A stretch of DNA of 64,000 nt from NCBI RefSeq assembly GCF_001667315.1, contig NZ_LZHT01000034.1, positions 1 through 64,000 of the forward strand, written 5' to 3'. Within the stretch, counting starts at the first letter, position 1; each line of letters starts with the position of its first letter. A program made the position numbers and the translations under genes. The notes beneath the pieces were generated by a model. That model did no database searches. It saw nothing but the letters and a program-made list of their open reading frames with translations, and was not told the DNA's origin. This document shows positions 37,004 through 46,316 of the stretch, piece by piece. The DNA is from Mycobacterium sp. 852002-10029_SCH5224772 (GTDB taxonomy: Bacteria > Actinomycetota > Actinomycetes > Mycobacteriales > Mycobacteriaceae).

Positions 37004-38059
37004 TCAGCCTGCGGCCGCGGCGCCGCGCAGGCTGCGCACGCTCCGGGCCTTGCTGCGGGCCTTGTTCCCCAGCGGGGTGACGTCTTTGACGAAATCCCCC
37101 AGATATTTGATGGCCCGCCTGCCCTCCGGCAAGATGTCGGCGGCCAACGGGAAGTCGTGGATTTGCCCGTCCCACAGGTGCAGATCGCACCGGATCCCGC
37201 TGGCTTCCAGGCGCTTTGCCATCAGCTCGGCGTCGGCGAGCAACAATTCGTCCGAGCTCGCGTGGATTGTGACCGGCGGCAACGCGGACAGGTCGGCATC
37301 CACCGGTGAGGCGACCGTGGATTCGCCCCGGCCTTCCACGACCTGTGCTTCGCCGAGGAACCGAGCGAACATCGAGAACGCCCGGCGGGTGAACATCGAG
37401 CACTTGCGCGCGTTGCGGTGCTTGAGCTTTCGCACCGGGTCCGCGTCGGTGAACGGTGAGATGGTCGCCACCCCGGCCGGCTCCATCACGTCCTCACTGA
37501 TCGCCAACAACGTGGTCATAAAGGCCAGGTACCCGCCGGCCGAGTCGCCGGCCACGACAACCCGGTCGCCGTCGTAGCCGCGATCCTGCAGCCACCGCAG
37601 GCCGCTGATCCCATCGTCGATGGCATCGCTGATCTGATGCGCGGGCAACTTCCGGTACGCAACGGTGAGCACGGCGGCGTCGGCCTCTTTGGACAAGCGG
37701 GTCACCATCGAGCGATGCGTGTTGAGGCCGCACGTGAGGAACGCGCCGCCGTGCAGATACAGGATCGCCCGCTCCCCCGAGACGCCTGGGGCGCGAATCC
37801 ACTCCGCGGCACAGTGCTCGAGCCGCACCGATTCGGTGTTCGCCGCCGATCCGACACGTGGAAACAATCCCGCAAGGCTGTCGACGTACTCGAAGGGCCA
37901 ATGCAGGTTCGGCGTCACCGCCCAGGCCCGGACCGCGTTCTTCACGATCAGGCGGCTGGCGAGGGACACAGCAACCGACTGCGGGCTATGGCGATGATGG
38001 ATGCGCCGCGTCGTCGCCGCGCTCGGCAATATGCGGACCGGATCGATTGTGCTCACCAT
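37004..38059 (-). CDS. Alpha/beta hydrolase, hormone-sensitive lipase-like esterase
   Basis: A 351-residue HSL-family esterase: oxyanion HGGAF (103-107), nucleophile GDSAGG (Ser173), catalytic Asp in SSDELLLADAEL, and His in IHDFPLA. The upstream ATG 38059 has AGGAG 10 bp before it. The N-terminal 50 residues (VRAWAVTPNLHWPFEYVD) are as in mycobacterial LipI/LipU-like carboxylesterases. It likely hydrolyses short acyl esters. The gene is monocistronic and divergent from the SDR at 38255. Confidence 0.93.
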   Translation of the reverse strand: MVSTIDPVRILPSAATTRRIHHRHSPQSVAVSLASRLIVKNAVRAWAVTPNLHWPFEYVDSLAGLFPRVGSAANTESVRLEHCAAEWIRAPGVSGERAILYLHGGAFLTCGLNTHRSMVTRLSKEADAAVLTVAYRKLPAHQISDAIDDGISGLRWLQDRGYDGDRVVVAGDSAGGYLAFMTTLLAISEDVMEPAGVATISPFTDADPVRKLKHRNARKCSMFTRRAFSMFARFLGEAQVVEGRGESTVASPVDADLSALPPVTIHASSDELLLADAELMAKRLEASGIRCDLHLWDGQIHDFPLAADILPEGRRAIKYLGDFVKDVTPLGNKARSKARSVRSLRGAAAAG

Positions 38060-38116
38060 GTGTCATCAACTCCTAAGTGGACACCGGGTACCCCCGGTAC
38101 CGGTCGATCCAGCACG

Positions 38117-38146
38117 CAGCAAATATGGCGTACGTCACGTTTGCTG
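38117..38146. promoter_or_regulatory. Dyad-symmetric operator in the divergent gap
   Basis: CAGCAAA and TTTGCTG (7-bp perfect arms) flank a central CGTACG that shares the same centre of symmetry, giving 12 of 15 paired positions in a 30-bp element. It lies 58 bp before the esterase ATG and 109 bp before the SDR ATG, so it could control both. Confidence 0.45.
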
Positions 38147-38254
38147 GCCCCCGAGATGGGTAACACTTGCTCACTGCGATCGCGGTGGCCGCGCGGCCTG
38201 ATATCGGCGGGACCGGCTGTGGCCCGGCTCGCCGGGTGGCCCAAGATATGAGCG

Positions 38255-39100
38255 ATGACACACGCAGAGCACCCCGACCCGTTGCTGGCCGACCGGGTGG
38301 CGGTCGTGACGGGCGGCGGCGGCGGCATTGGCGCGGCCACCGCGCGGCTCTTCGCCCGCCACGGTGCGCACGTCGTCATCGCCGATATCGACGGCGAGCT
38401 CGCCCAGACGACCGCGGCCGCGATCACGGCATCGGGTGGATCCGCGCGGGCGGTCGTCACCGATGTCCGAGTCGCCGCTGAGGTCGCCCGCCTGGCCCGC
38501 ACCGTGCTGGACGGATATGGCCGGGTCGACGTGCTGGTCAACAACGTGGGCCACTGGTTGCGCCACCCCGGAAACTTCGTCGACACCGACCCGCAGCTCT
38601 GGGATGAGCTGTACCAAATCAACCTGCACCACGTTTTCCTGCTCACCCAGGCGTTCCTGCCCGCCATGGTGGACCGGCACGCCGGGGCGATTGTGAACGT
38701 CTCGTCGGTCGAGGGGCTGCGCGGCTACCCGGAGGATCCGGTGTATGCCGCCTTCAAGGCCGCGCTGATCGGATTCACCCGCAGCCTCGCGGTCCAAGTG
38801 GGCAACCACGGCGTGCGGGTCAACGCGATCGCCCCCGACGTCACCGAATCCCTGCAAGTGCCCTACTCGCAATGGCTTTCGCCCGAGGAGCAGACGCAAT
38901 GGCCGCAGTGGGTGCCGGTCGGGCGGATGGGCGTGCCCGAGGATCAGGCCCGGGTGGTCTTGTTTCTAGCCTCGGACCTGTCGTCGTTCGTCACGGGGCA
39001 CACCATTGCGACCGACGGCGGAACCGGCGCGGCCGGCGGGTGGTTCCGCTCGTCACGCCGGCCGGGCCGCGAGTGGACGAATCGGCCAGTCGACCCCTGA
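38255..39100 (+). CDS. Short-chain dehydrogenase/reductase
   Basis: A 281-residue SDR: TGGGGGIG cofactor motif (19-26), NNVG in place of NNAG (about 95-98), SSVEGLRGYPEDPVYAAFK with Ser and Y-A-A-F-K (about 150-169). The C-terminal 25 residues (WFRSSRRPGREWTNRPVDP) are basic and unusual. It shares the divergent promoter with the esterase. No regulator is nearby. The 229 bp after it hold a hairpin (TCAGGG-N11-CCCTGA, 39215-39237) and the promoter of the next gene. Confidence 0.9.
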   Translation: MTHAEHPDPLLADRVAVVTGGGGGIGAATARLFARHGAHVVIADIDGELAQTTAAAITASGGSARAVVTDVRVAAEVARLARTVLDGYGRVDVLVNNVGHWLRHPGNFVDTDPQLWDELYQINLHHVFLLTQAFLPAMVDRHAGAIVNVSSVEGLRGYPEDPVYAAFKAALIGFTRSLAVQVGNHGVRVNAIAPDVTESLQVPYSQWLSPEEQTQWPQWVPVGRMGVPEDQARVVLFLASDLSSFVTGHTIATDGGTGAAGGWFRSSRRPGREWTNRPVDP

Positions 39101-39214
39101 GGGTGTTTGGTAAACCGCGGCCGCCCTCAAAGCGCTTGTGCGGGTTGGAATCTGGCTTGATCATTGACAGTCGTCACATCATCCGGGCACGGTCTTGCTT
39201 AATTGCTTTGCCGT

Positions 39215-39237
39215 TCAGGGTATTTGGAATGCCCTGA
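39215..39237 (+). terminator. Possible hairpin between SDR and SnoaL-like gene
   Basis: TCAGGG-N11-CCCTGA, 114 bp after the SDR stop and 93 bp before the next start. It may end SDR transcription or lie in the next leader; no T-run follows. Confidence 0.3.
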
Positions 39238-39329
39238 CGATACCGGCACGGGGATGATTCTGGCGTGTCGGCTACGCTGTTGACCCGATATCGCTGCGCT
39301 CCGGTGCGCCGGCGAGAGGAGCCGTAACA

Positions 39330-39770
39330 GTGGAAATGTGGGAGCTGGTGGCCCGTGAGCAAATCCGCGACACCTTGGCACGCTACAACTGGTCCGGCGA
39401 CGCGGGTGCGCTCGACGGCCTCGTGGAGACGTTCTGCCCGGACGGTGTCCTCGAGATACGCGGGTCAGACCCATTGCGCGGGCGATCGGCGATCGCGGAG
39501 TTCCTGGGCGGTGTCACCGCAAAGGTGGCCGTCGACGTCGGCCTCGGCGTCAAACCGATTGTGCGCCATAACGTCGCGAATGTGTTGTTCACCGAACTGG
39601 CGCCCGGCCAGGCGCGCGTCAAATCGTACTTCACCGTCGTCACCCACATCGGGCTCGACCATTGCGGCCGCTACCGGGACATCCTGGTGCCCGAGGATGG
39701 CACCTGGCTGATCAAGCACCGCCAGGTGTCGACCGACTGGGCAGCGCCGGATTCGGCGATGGCCCGGTAG
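39330..39770 (+). CDS. SnoaL-like (NTF2-fold) protein
   Basis: A 146-residue protein with the helix-strand pattern of NTF2-like small enzymes: REQIRDTLARYNWSGD at the N terminus, then VETFCPDGVLEIRGSDP, VKSYFTVVTHIGLDHCGRYRDI, and WLIKHRQVSTDW. Starts GTG 39330, with GAGAGGAG 9 bp upstream. Family members are isomerases, cyclases or hydratases with a pocket rather than a cofactor. It stands between the SDR and the WS/DGAT gene; role unknown. Two other SnoaL-like genes occur in the window (42424 and 61321). Confidence 0.85.
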   Translation: MEMWELVAREQIRDTLARYNWSGDAGALDGLVETFCPDGVLEIRGSDPLRGRSAIAEFLGGVTAKVAVDVGLGVKPIVRHNVANVLFTELAPGQARVKSYFTVVTHIGLDHCGRYRDILVPEDGTWLIKHRQVSTDWAAPDSAMAR

Positions 39771-40070
39771 CCCTGCGGGACCGCCCCGTGACGGCCCCGT
39801 CAAAACCCATGGCCGCGTGGGCTTTTCGTCTCGCACCGGGGCAGCGATCGCGTCGCCAGTGGGAACCGGTGGGTCGCGGCGAGCGACCACGAGGTGGCGA
39901 TTTCGTTCAATGTACCGGCGAAATGTTTGCCGCAAGCCCCCCAGCGGCTACAGACAAGTGTCACACCAACAGGTTGCGGTCACCCCACCGGTGCGTCCAC
40001 TCAAGAGTCCCGGGGATGACCAATGGTCAAGTGACCAGCGGTCAGGGCCGCGCACAGGAAACGAGCAAAT
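39771..40070. other. 300-bp gap with tandem palindromes
   Basis: No gene with start, ribosome-binding site and codon bias is visible here. The only structure is the pair of TGACC-N3-GGTCA palindromes at 40017-40044, annotated separately. A frame from 39662 is a shadow of the SnoaL-like gene and its tail. Confidence 0.6.
40017..40044. promoter_or_regulatory. Tandem palindromic operators before the WS/DGAT gene
   Basis: Two 13-bp palindromes with a 15-bp centre-to-centre period: TGACCAATGGTCA (40017-40029) and TGACCAGCGGTCA (40032-40044), 26 bp before the ATG at 40071. Their spacing is not a multiple of the 10.5-bp helical turn (1.4 turns). A regulator with a TGACC-type half-site likely binds them and controls lipid storage. 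Confidence 0.6.
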
Positions 40071-41465
40071 ATGCAACGACTCAGCGGTCTCGACGCGTTC
40101 TTTTTGTACCTCGAGTCACCGACGCAGCCGGTGAATGTTTGCTGCGTTCTGGAGCTCGACCCCACGACCATGCCCGGCGGCTATAGCTTCACGCGTTTTC
40201 GTGCGGCCCTGGCGGCGCGGCTGGACGCCGTGCCGGAATTCCGCCTCAAGCTGGCCGACAACCAACTGAACTTCGACCATCCGGTGTGGGTGGACGACGA
40301 CCGATTCGATCTCACTCGTCACGTTCATCGCGTCGCCCTGCCATCGCCCGGCGGACCCCAGGAATTAGCGGAATTCTGCGGCCACGTCGCCGGGCTGGCA
40401 CTCGACCGCGATCGTCCGCTGTGGGAAATGTGGGTGATCGAAGGCCTGCGCGGCGGCGAGGCGCTGTCCGTCGTCCTCAAAGTCCATCACGCGGTGATCG
40501 ATGGCGTGGGCGGGGCCAAGCTGCTCTCACAGTTGTGCGGCGCCGAGCCCGAAAGCCCGCCGCCGGAACCGGCCGCCCGCACCGGCGCGGAGAATCCACT
40601 ACGGATCGCCGCCGGCGGGCTGATCGGGGCGGCGTTGCGGCCGTGGCGCCTGGCCAGGGTCGTGCCGGCAACGGCGCTGACACTGGCGCAGACGCTGCTG
40701 CGCGCGCGCGGCGGCGGCCATACGATGGCGGCCCCGTTCGCGGCCCCGCCCACGGCATTCAACGGCCGTTTCACCCGGCGCCGCAACGTCGCATTGACCA
40801 GCGTGGACCTCGGCGACGTCAAAACCGTCAAACGACGGTTCGGCGTAACCGTCAACGACGTGGTGACCGCGATGTGCGCCGGAGCGTTACGGCAGTTCTT
40901 GTCCGACCGCGATGCCCTGCCGGACATCCCGATGGTCGCCAGCGTGCCGGTGTCCGTGCACGGCAAGTCCGGTCGGCCGGGCCGCAACCAGACCAGCTGG
41001 ATGCTGTGCCGGCTCGAAACCCACATCGACGACCCCGTCGAACGCCTTACCCGCATCACCGACGGGAACACCGCGGCCAAGGAGCACGCCGCCGCGATGG
41101 GCGCGACCCTGCTGCATGACTGGACCCAAGTGACCGGCCAGACCATCTTCGGCGCCGCGATGAAACTGCTGCCCCGCATCCGGCTGCCCGAGAGACCACC
41201 GCACAACCTGGTGATGTCGAACGTGGCCGGGCCCCGAGACCAGCTCTACTTCCTGGGTTGCCGGCTCGACGCGATGTATCCGCTCGGTCCGATCATCGCC
41301 GGCGCCGCGCTGAACATCACCGTGATGTCACTGGGCGGCCGGCTCGGCGTCGGCATCGTTTCCTGCCCCGACCTCGTCCCCGACCTGTGGGACCTGGCCG
41401 ACGGATTCCCCGTCGCCCTCAAGGAGCTGATGAACTCCAGCCCACCGGTTCGCGGGCGAACCTGA
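40071..41465 (+). CDS. Wax ester synthase/diacylglycerol acyltransferase (WS/DGAT)
   Basis: A 464-residue WS/DGAT. The catalytic HHxxxDG is HHAVIDG (139-145), preceded by VVLKV, and the N-terminal block LSGLDAFFLYLESPTQPVNV (4-23) and C-terminal NLVMSNVAGPRDQLYFLGC are family signatures. It makes triacylglycerol or wax esters from acyl-CoA at the membrane; mycobacteria carry many paralogues. ATG 40071 follows AGGAAAC. The HsaD-like hydrolase lies 62 bp downstream, perhaps in one transcript. Two tandem palindromes lie directly upstream. Confidence 0.96.
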   Translation: MQRLSGLDAFFLYLESPTQPVNVCCVLELDPTTMPGGYSFTRFRAALAARLDAVPEFRLKLADNQLNFDHPVWVDDDRFDLTRHVHRVALPSPGGPQELAEFCGHVAGLALDRDRPLWEMWVIEGLRGGEALSVVLKVHHAVIDGVGGAKLLSQLCGAEPESPPPEPAARTGAENPLRIAAGGLIGAALRPWRLARVVPATALTLAQTLLRARGGGHTMAAPFAAPPTAFNGRFTRRRNVALTSVDLGDVKTVKRRFGVTVNDVVTAMCAGALRQFLSDRDALPDIPMVASVPVSVHGKSGRPGRNQTSWMLCRLETHIDDPVERLTRITDGNTAAKEHAAAMGATLLHDWTQVTGQTIFGAAMKLLPRIRLPERPPHNLVMSNVAGPRDQLYFLGCRLDAMYPLGPIIAGAALNITVMSLGGRLGVGIVSCPDLVPDLWDLADGFPVALKELMNSSPPVRGRT

Positions 41466-41527
41466 CGGCGACCCGTTCAGCGGAACCCCGTCTGCTCTCG
41501 GCGCCGCGGCATGGCAGGGTGACATCC

Positions 41528-42406
41528 GTGGCAGACACTTCTGGACAGACTCTCGCGGAGCAAGACCTGCGTGAAATCAGCACGGAAAAAGGCGCTTTGC
41601 GCTATTACGACACCGGGGGCCCCGACTCCGGCCCGGTGCTGCTGTTCCTGCACGGCTCGGGGCCCGGCGTCACGGGGTGGCGCAACTTTCGCGGGGTGCT
41701 GCCGACCTTCGCCGAGCGGTTCCGCTGCCTGATCCTGGAATTTCCCGGGTTCGGGGTCAGCGACGACTTCGGCGGCCACCCGATGGTCACCGCGTTCGGC
41801 ACCGTCTCGCCATTCTTGGATGAGCTCGGGGTCGACAAGGTGCACATCGTCGGGAACTCGATGGGCGGCGGTGTGGGCATCAACTTCGCCACCCACAATC
41901 CCGATCGCGTCGGTCGGCTGGTGACCATCGGCGGAATCGGCACCAACATCTTCAGCCCCAGCCCCAGCGAGGGCATCCGGCTGCTGCAGGAATTCGTCGA
42001 GGACCCGACGCGGCAGCGCCTCGTGGACTGGCTCAAATCGATGGTCTACGACCAAGGGCTGGTCACCGAGCAGCTGATCGAGGAGCGCTGGCAGCTGGCC
42101 ACCGACCCCGACACCCTGGCCGCGGCGCGACGGATGTACGGCAAGGCGGCGTTCGGCGCGATGAATGCCGCGCTGAACGCCTCTGACCGGCCGCTGCCGT
42201 GGGCGGTCATGCACAAGCTCACCGCGCCCACCCTGCTGACCTGGGGTCGAGACGACAGGGTGAGCCCGCCCGATATGGCCCTCATCCCGATGCGCACCAT
42301 TCCCAACGCGGAACTGCACATCTTCCCCAACTCGGGGCACTGGGCGATGATCGAGGCCAAGGAGGCGTTCGAAAGCACCGTGCTGGCGTTTCTCTCGCGC
42401 GGCTAA
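41528..42406 (+). CDS. Alpha/beta hydrolase, HsaD/BphD-like meta-cleavage hydrolase
   Basis: A 292-residue hydrolase: HGSGPG (42-47, as in BphD/HsaD), nucleophile GNSMGGG with Ser111, Asp in WGRDDRVSP (about 237-245), and His in NSGHWAMIE (near 270). The residues around these match the C-C bond hydrolases that split the ring-cleavage product of steroid A-ring degradation. GTG 41528 has AGGGTG 6 bp upstream; the frame runs further 5' to 41258 but that overlaps the WS/DGAT gene. The HsaA- and HsaC-like genes 5 kb away on the same strand would form the rest of this pathway. Confidence 0.92.
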   Translation: MADTSGQTLAEQDLREISTEKGALRYYDTGGPDSGPVLLFLHGSGPGVTGWRNFRGVLPTFAERFRCLILEFPGFGVSDDFGGHPMVTAFGTVSPFLDELGVDKVHIVGNSMGGGVGINFATHNPDRVGRLVTIGGIGTNIFSPSPSEGIRLLQEFVEDPTRQRLVDWLKSMVYDQGLVTEQLIEERWQLATDPDTLAAARRMYGKAAFGAMNAALNASDRPLPWAVMHKLTAPTLLTWGRDDRVSPPDMALIPMRTIPNAELHIFPNSGHWAMIEAKEAFESTVLAFLSRG

Positions 42407-42423
42407 CGGGTCGCCGCTCTCAA

Positions 42424-42912
42424 TCAATAGCGGGCGCCCGCAAGGCCTTTCGTCAACAGTGCGTGCGCGTCGGGGTTACCGTCGAGCACCCGGCTGGTGC
42501 GCGCGCCGATCCGCCACTGACCGTCAATCCGCTGCAGTGCGAAATGGTTTGCGGTGCAGCGCCATACGCGGTAGCCCTCCTTTTCGCAGGCGAGGCGGAC
42601 CAGGACGACGGACTCGCACACCGCCACCGCCTCATCACCGTCGACCGTCACCACGCAGGGCCCCAGAAAGTGGCAGCACCCCTTGGCCACCAGCTTCTGG
42701 TGAGCATCCGAGCCGATCATCGCGTGCACTGCGGCCCGGCCGTCCATGCGCCAGCCGTCGACGTCGTAGCTGCCCTCACTTGCCCACAGGCCGGCGGTGG
42801 CGTCGGCATCGCCGGCATCGACCGCCGGACCGTAGGACGCAATCAACCGGGCGATGTCGCGTTCGTCCTCGAGCCGGCGCAGCCGGACCAGCAGTTCGTC
42901 GACGGCGGTCAT
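42424..42912 (-). CDS. SnoaL-like (NTF2-fold) protein
   Basis: A 162-residue protein: LVRLRRLEDERDIARLIASYGPAVD at the N terminus, then GLWASEGSYDVDGW, CCHFLGPCVVTVDGDEAVAVCE, and RVWRCTANHFALQRIDGQWRIGART, the cone-shaped NTF2-fold pattern. ATG 42912 has GAGGAGAAC directly upstream. It lies 10 bp after the mycofactocin-type SDR stop and ends the minus-strand BVMO > SDR > SDR > SnoaL module, so it may be a hydratase or isomerase of the same route. It ends 17 bp before the HsaD-like gene's end, on the opposite strand. Confidence 0.87.
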   Translation of the reverse strand: MTAVDELLVRLRRLEDERDIARLIASYGPAVDAGDADATAGLWASEGSYDVDGWRMDGRAAVHAMIGSDAHQKLVAKGCCHFLGPCVVTVDGDEAVAVCESVVLVRLACEKEGYRVWRCTANHFALQRIDGQWRIGARTSRVLDGNPDAHALLTKGLAGARY

Positions 42913-42922
42913 GGTGTTCTCC

Positions 42923-43768
42923 TCATCGCTGGGTGGCGCCCGCGTCGACGGGCAGGGTGATCGCGGTGATGTAGCGCGCCTCGTCGGAGGCCAGAAACAG
43001 CGCGGCGTTGGCGACGTCGACCGCGTCGATCCACGGCACCGCAAGCATGTTCATCGAGCGGGCGGCGTCGGCGAATTCGGCTCGCGTGGGCGGCCGGTCC
43101 AGATCGGGCCGGAAGGCACTGCTGACGACGTCGTTCTGGATCATCGGTGTGTCGACGTTGGTGGGGTTGATGCAGTTGACCCGAACGTGGTGTGGTGCAA
43201 GCTCACTGGCCAGCGAGCGCATCAGGCCGACCGTGCCGTGCTTGGCGGCCGTGTAATGCGCGACGCCGACCAGCCCGCGCAGTCCGGCGATGGAGCTCGT
43301 CAAAACCATCGCTCCTGCGCCGCGCGCAATGAGGTGGGGCCCGCCGGCGCGGCAGGTGTGCCACACCCCGGTGAGGTTGACGTCCAGCATGGTGCGCCAG
43401 GCGGTTTCGTCCAGCTCGACCGCCATGCCGCGCGATGTGATCCCCGCGGTCGCGCACACCACGTCCAGTCCGCCGAACCGTGCCGCTCCGCGGTCGGTGG
43501 CGGCCTGCATGCCGGCGAGATCACGGACGTCGACGATTTCGGCGTGCACCCGTCCACCGGCCTCGCCGACCAACGTCGCGGTGGTGTCGAGGTCGTCCGG
43601 CGTGCTGTGCGGGATGATCACCGTGTCGATCGGGCCGCACGCGTCCAGTGCCACGATGTCGGCGCCCTCCTGAGCGAACCGCACCGCCTGCGCGCGACCG
43701 ATCCCCCGCGCCGCGCCGGTGATCAGGGCGACCTTGCCCGCCAGCCGCCCGGTTCGCGCGCCGCTCAC
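42923..43768 (-). CDS. Mycofactocin-type SDR oxidoreductase
   Basis: A 281-residue SDR of the same class as the one at 5989: KVALITGAARGIGRAQAVRFAQ (cofactor loop), DIVALDACGPIDTVIIPHSTP (the insertion after strand 2), ATAGI, SSIAGLRGLVGVAHYTAAK active site, and [22 protein letters not shown]. Translation starts at GTG 43768, overlapping the preceding SDR's stop (GTGA), so the two are coupled. The frame to 43882 is overlap only. It likely handles an alcohol made by the monooxygenase pathway and passes electrons to mycofactocin; inference from family. Confidence 0.92.
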   Translation of the reverse strand: MSGARTGRLAGKVALITGAARGIGRAQAVRFAQEGADIVALDACGPIDTVIIPHSTPDDLDTTATLVGEAGGRVHAEIVDVRDLAGMQAATDRGAARFGGLDVVCATAGITSRGMAVELDETAWRTMLDVNLTGVWHTCRAGGPHLIARGAGAMVLTSSIAGLRGLVGVAHYTAAKHGTVGLMRSLASELAPHHVRVNCINPTNVDTPMIQNDVVSSAFRPDLDRPPTRAEFADAARSMNMLAVPWIDAVDVANAALFLASDEARYITAITLPVDAGATQR

Positions 43769-44580
43769 GTGGTCTTCTGGGTCAGACCGGCATCGACGAC
43801 GAGCTGGGTGCCGGTGATGTAGCGGGCCTCGTCGGAGGCCAGGAACAGCACGGCGTTGGCGATGTCGACGGGCTCGACCCACGGCACCGGAAGCAGGTTA
43901 CGGGCCCGCAGCACCTCGGCGGCGTCGGCCTCCGTGGGGTTTTCCAGGTCCGGCCGTAGCCGCCGAAAGGTGGCCTCGTTGAGCACCATTGGGGTCGCGA
44001 CCGGTCCTGGGTGCACGGTATTGACCCGGATGCCGCGCGGCCCCAGTTCGTTGGCCAGCGTGCGCGCCAGCCCCACCACCGCGTGCTTGCTGGCGGTGTA
44101 GTGGGCGGTGTTGGGCAGGCCGCGGATCCCGCTCGTGGAGCTGATGATGACGACCGAGCCGCCGGTGTCGCCGTCGCGGTCACGCATGTGCGGCACGCCC
44201 GCCCGCACGGTATGCCAGACGCCGGTGAGATTGATGTCCAGCGTGCGCTGCCACACCTGCGGGTCCAGTTCCCACGACGGCGCACCCGGCAGGTGGACGC
44301 CGGCGTTGGCGACGATGACGTCGAGGCGGCCCAGCTCGGCGACGCCGGCATCGATGGCGGCGGTCACGGCCCCCAGATCTGTGACATCGGCCAGCCCGGT
44401 TACGCAACGCCGGCCGCGATCGGCGACGTTCTCTGCGGTGTCGCGCAATTCGTCGGCCGCCGCGGGCGAGTCGAGCGCGATCACATCGGCGCCCTCGTCG
44501 GCGAAGCGCTGACAATGCACCCGCCCGGTTCCTTTGGCGGCCCCGGTGACGACGACGACCTTGTCCAGCAGCCCGGTCAT
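43765..44580 (-). CDS. Mycofactocin-type SDR oxidoreductase
   Basis: A 271-residue [26 protein letters not shown] (8-30), [10 protein letters not shown] with a shorter insertion, [26 protein letters not shown], and [24 protein letters not shown] close to the previous SDR. Starts ATG 44580, overlapping the BVMO stop (ATGA). The two coupled SDRs differ enough to be specific for different intermediates. The first insertion is reduced, so mycofactocin dependence is less certain than for its neighbours. The frame to 45465 only overlaps the monooxygenase. Confidence 0.9.
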   Translation of the reverse strand: MTGLLDKVVVVTGAAKGTGRVHCQRFADEGADVIALDSPAAADELRDTAENVADRGRRCVTGLADVTDLGAVTAAIDAGVAELGRLDVIVANAGVHLPGAPSWELDPQVWQRTLDINLTGVWHTVRAGVPHMRDRDGDTGGSVVIISSTSGIRGLPNTAHYTASKHAVVGLARTLANELGPRGIRVNTVHPGPVATPMVLNEATFRRLRPDLENPTEADAAEVLRARNLLPVPWVEPVDIANAVLFLASDEARYITGTQLVVDAGLTQKTT

Positions 44581-46196
44581 CGTTCGATGAGATCGAAGCC
44601 CCGGTAGCCGTCGTCGGCGACCTCGGCGCAGATGTCGTTGTAGGTCGCGAAGCCCCCGACGAACAGCATGAAACCCCGTGGCTTTCCCGGCACGTTCGCG
44701 CCCATGTACCAGGAGTTCGCCTTGGTGAACAGCGTCGTCTCGGCCCGGCGGGCACATTCGACGCCCCAGGCGTCCACGCTGTCGACGGTGGCTTCGATTG
44801 CGGCGTAACCGTGGTCGTCGAGGAACGCGATGGCATCGTCGATCCAGTTCACCTGGGCTTCGGCGTGCAGCACCATGTTCGCCAGCACGGCGGGGGCTCC
44901 CGGGCCCGAGATCAAGAACAGATTCGGGAAGCCGTCGACGCCCAGTCCCAGATATGTGCGGGGCCCGTGCGCCCAGTCGTCGCGCAGGGCGGTGCCCCGG
45001 CGTCCGACGATATCGATCCGGCCCAGAGCTCCGGTCATCGCGTCGAAACCCGTTGCCAACACGATCATGTCGACGTCGTAGCGAGCTTCGGTGGTGTTGA
45101 TCCCGGTGGCGTCGACGGATTCGATCGGGGTGGCGCGCACGCTGATCAGCGACACGTTCGGGCGGTTGAAGGTCTGAAAGTAGTTGCTGTCGGTGCAGAT
45201 TCGCTTGGTACCGATCGGGTGGTCGTTGGGAATCAGCAAGTCGGCGACGGCCGGATCGTCGATGATCGCGCGGACTTTCGCTTCGTAGAATCTGCGGGCT
45301 TCTTCGTTGGCCTCCAGATCGGTCATCTGGTCCGGGAACGTTTTCGAGAACAGCACACCGCCCAGCTGCCAACGCTTTTCGAAGGCCGCGCGCCGCTCCT
45401 CGGGCGTGAACTGCATGGTTGGCTTCGGGGCGGTGATGTGCGGTGAGCCGCCGCCACTGCGCCACGACAGCGCGCGTCGCTGCGCGTAGCCGGCCTTGAG
45501 ATCGCGGAGCTCGTCGGGCGACAGCGGTCTGTTACCCGCCGGGACGCTGTAATTGGGTGTGCGCTGAAAGACGTAGAGGTGCGCGGCCCGTTCGGCGATG
45601 ACCGGGATCGATTGAATGCCGGAGGATCCGGTGCCGATGACGGCCACCCGCTTACCGGTGAAGTCGACGGGATCGTGCGGCCATTGCGCGGTGTGGTAGA
45701 TCTCGCCCGCAAAGGTGTCGAGGCCGTCGAAGTCCGGGGTCAGCGCGGCCGACAACGGCCCGGTTGCCATGACACAGAACCGCGCCGAGATCGTCTGCCC
45801 GGTATCGGTGGTGACCGTCCAGCGCAGCGTCGTCTCGTCGAGCGCCGCGGAGACCACGCGGGTGCTCAGCGCAATGTCGCGGCGCAAATCGAGTTTGTCG
45901 GCGACCCAGTTCAGATACGCGAGGATCTCGGCCTGGGTGGCGTAGCGCTCGGTCCAGTTCCATTCCTGCTGTAGTTCGTCGGCGAACGAATAGCAGTAGT
46001 CGACGCTCTCGACGTCGCAGCGCGCGCCGGGATACCGGTTGTAGTACCAGGTGCCGCCGATTTCGGGGGCGGCTTCCAGCACTCGCACCGTCAGGCCCCG
46101 GTCGCGCAGCTTGTGCAGGGCGTACAGGCCGGCGAACCCCGCGCCGACCACGACGACATCGAGAGCCTGTTGGCCGGGATCGTTCACAGCATTCAC
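44577..46196 (-). CDS. Flavin-containing Baeyer-Villiger monooxygenase
   Basis: A 539-residue FMO-type protein: FAD Rossmann GAGFAG (18-23), BVMO fingerprint [12 protein letters not shown] (162-173, FxGxxxHxxxWP), NADPH Rossmann GTGSSG (188-193), and [12 protein letters not shown]. These mark a type I BVMO, which inserts oxygen beside a ketone, giving ester or lactone. It sits first in the minus-strand module (BVMO > SDR > SDR > SnoaL) and its stop overlaps the SDR start. Starts GTG 46196. Together the module could oxidise an alcohol to a ketone (SDR) and then to a lactone. Confidence 0.93.
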   Translation of the reverse strand: MNAVNDPGQQALDVVVVGAGFAGLYALHKLRDRGLTVRVLEAAPEIGGTWYYNRYPGARCDVESVDYCYSFADELQQEWNWTERYATQAEILAYLNWVADKLDLRRDIALSTRVVSAALDETTLRWTVTTDTGQTISARFCVMATGPLSAALTPDFDGLDTFAGEIYHTAQWPHDPVDFTGKRVAVIGTGSSGIQSIPVIAERAAHLYVFQRTPNYSVPAGNRPLSPDELRDLKAGYAQRRALSWRSGGGSPHITAPKPTMQFTPEERRAAFEKRWQLGGVLFSKTFPDQMTDLEANEEARRFYEAKVRAIIDDPAVADLLIPNDHPIGTKRICTDSNYFQTFNRPNVSLISVRATPIESVDATGINTTEARYDVDMIVLATGFDAMTGALGRIDIVGRRGTALRDDWAHGPRTYLGLGVDGFPNLFLISGPGAPAVLANMVLHAEAQVNWIDDAIAFLDDHGYAAIEATVDSVDAWGVECARRAETTLFTKANSWYMGANVPGKPRGFMLFVGGFATYNDICAEVADDGYRGFDLIER

Positions 46197-46316
46197 GGTA
46201 AGCCCTGCGACGGCGCGGACCGCTCCCGCTCCCGGTCACCGGACGCTGGCGGCGAGTTTTCCCGACCACCGGGCACGCGGGCGCACTGTGTCGCCGTCAT
46301 CACCCACGATCGGCGC

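Noticed and set aside
39662..40186. A 174-residue plus-strand frame covering the gap before WS/DGAT
   Set aside because: It starts inside the SnoaL-like gene and runs into WS/DGAT out of frame, with low-quality composition.
42913..42922. AGCGATGAGGAG-like sequence before the SnoaL-like gene, similar to the end of the 53-bp repeat
   Set aside because: Only about 12 bases match and they contain the SDR stop codon and a normal ribosome-binding site, so it is not good evidence for a second MIRU unit.
43765..45465. The SDR frame extended to 566 residues as a fusion with an N-terminal region
   Set aside because: The extra 295 residues are an out-of-frame translation of the BVMO gene; the ATG at 44580 with ATGA overlap is a clear start.
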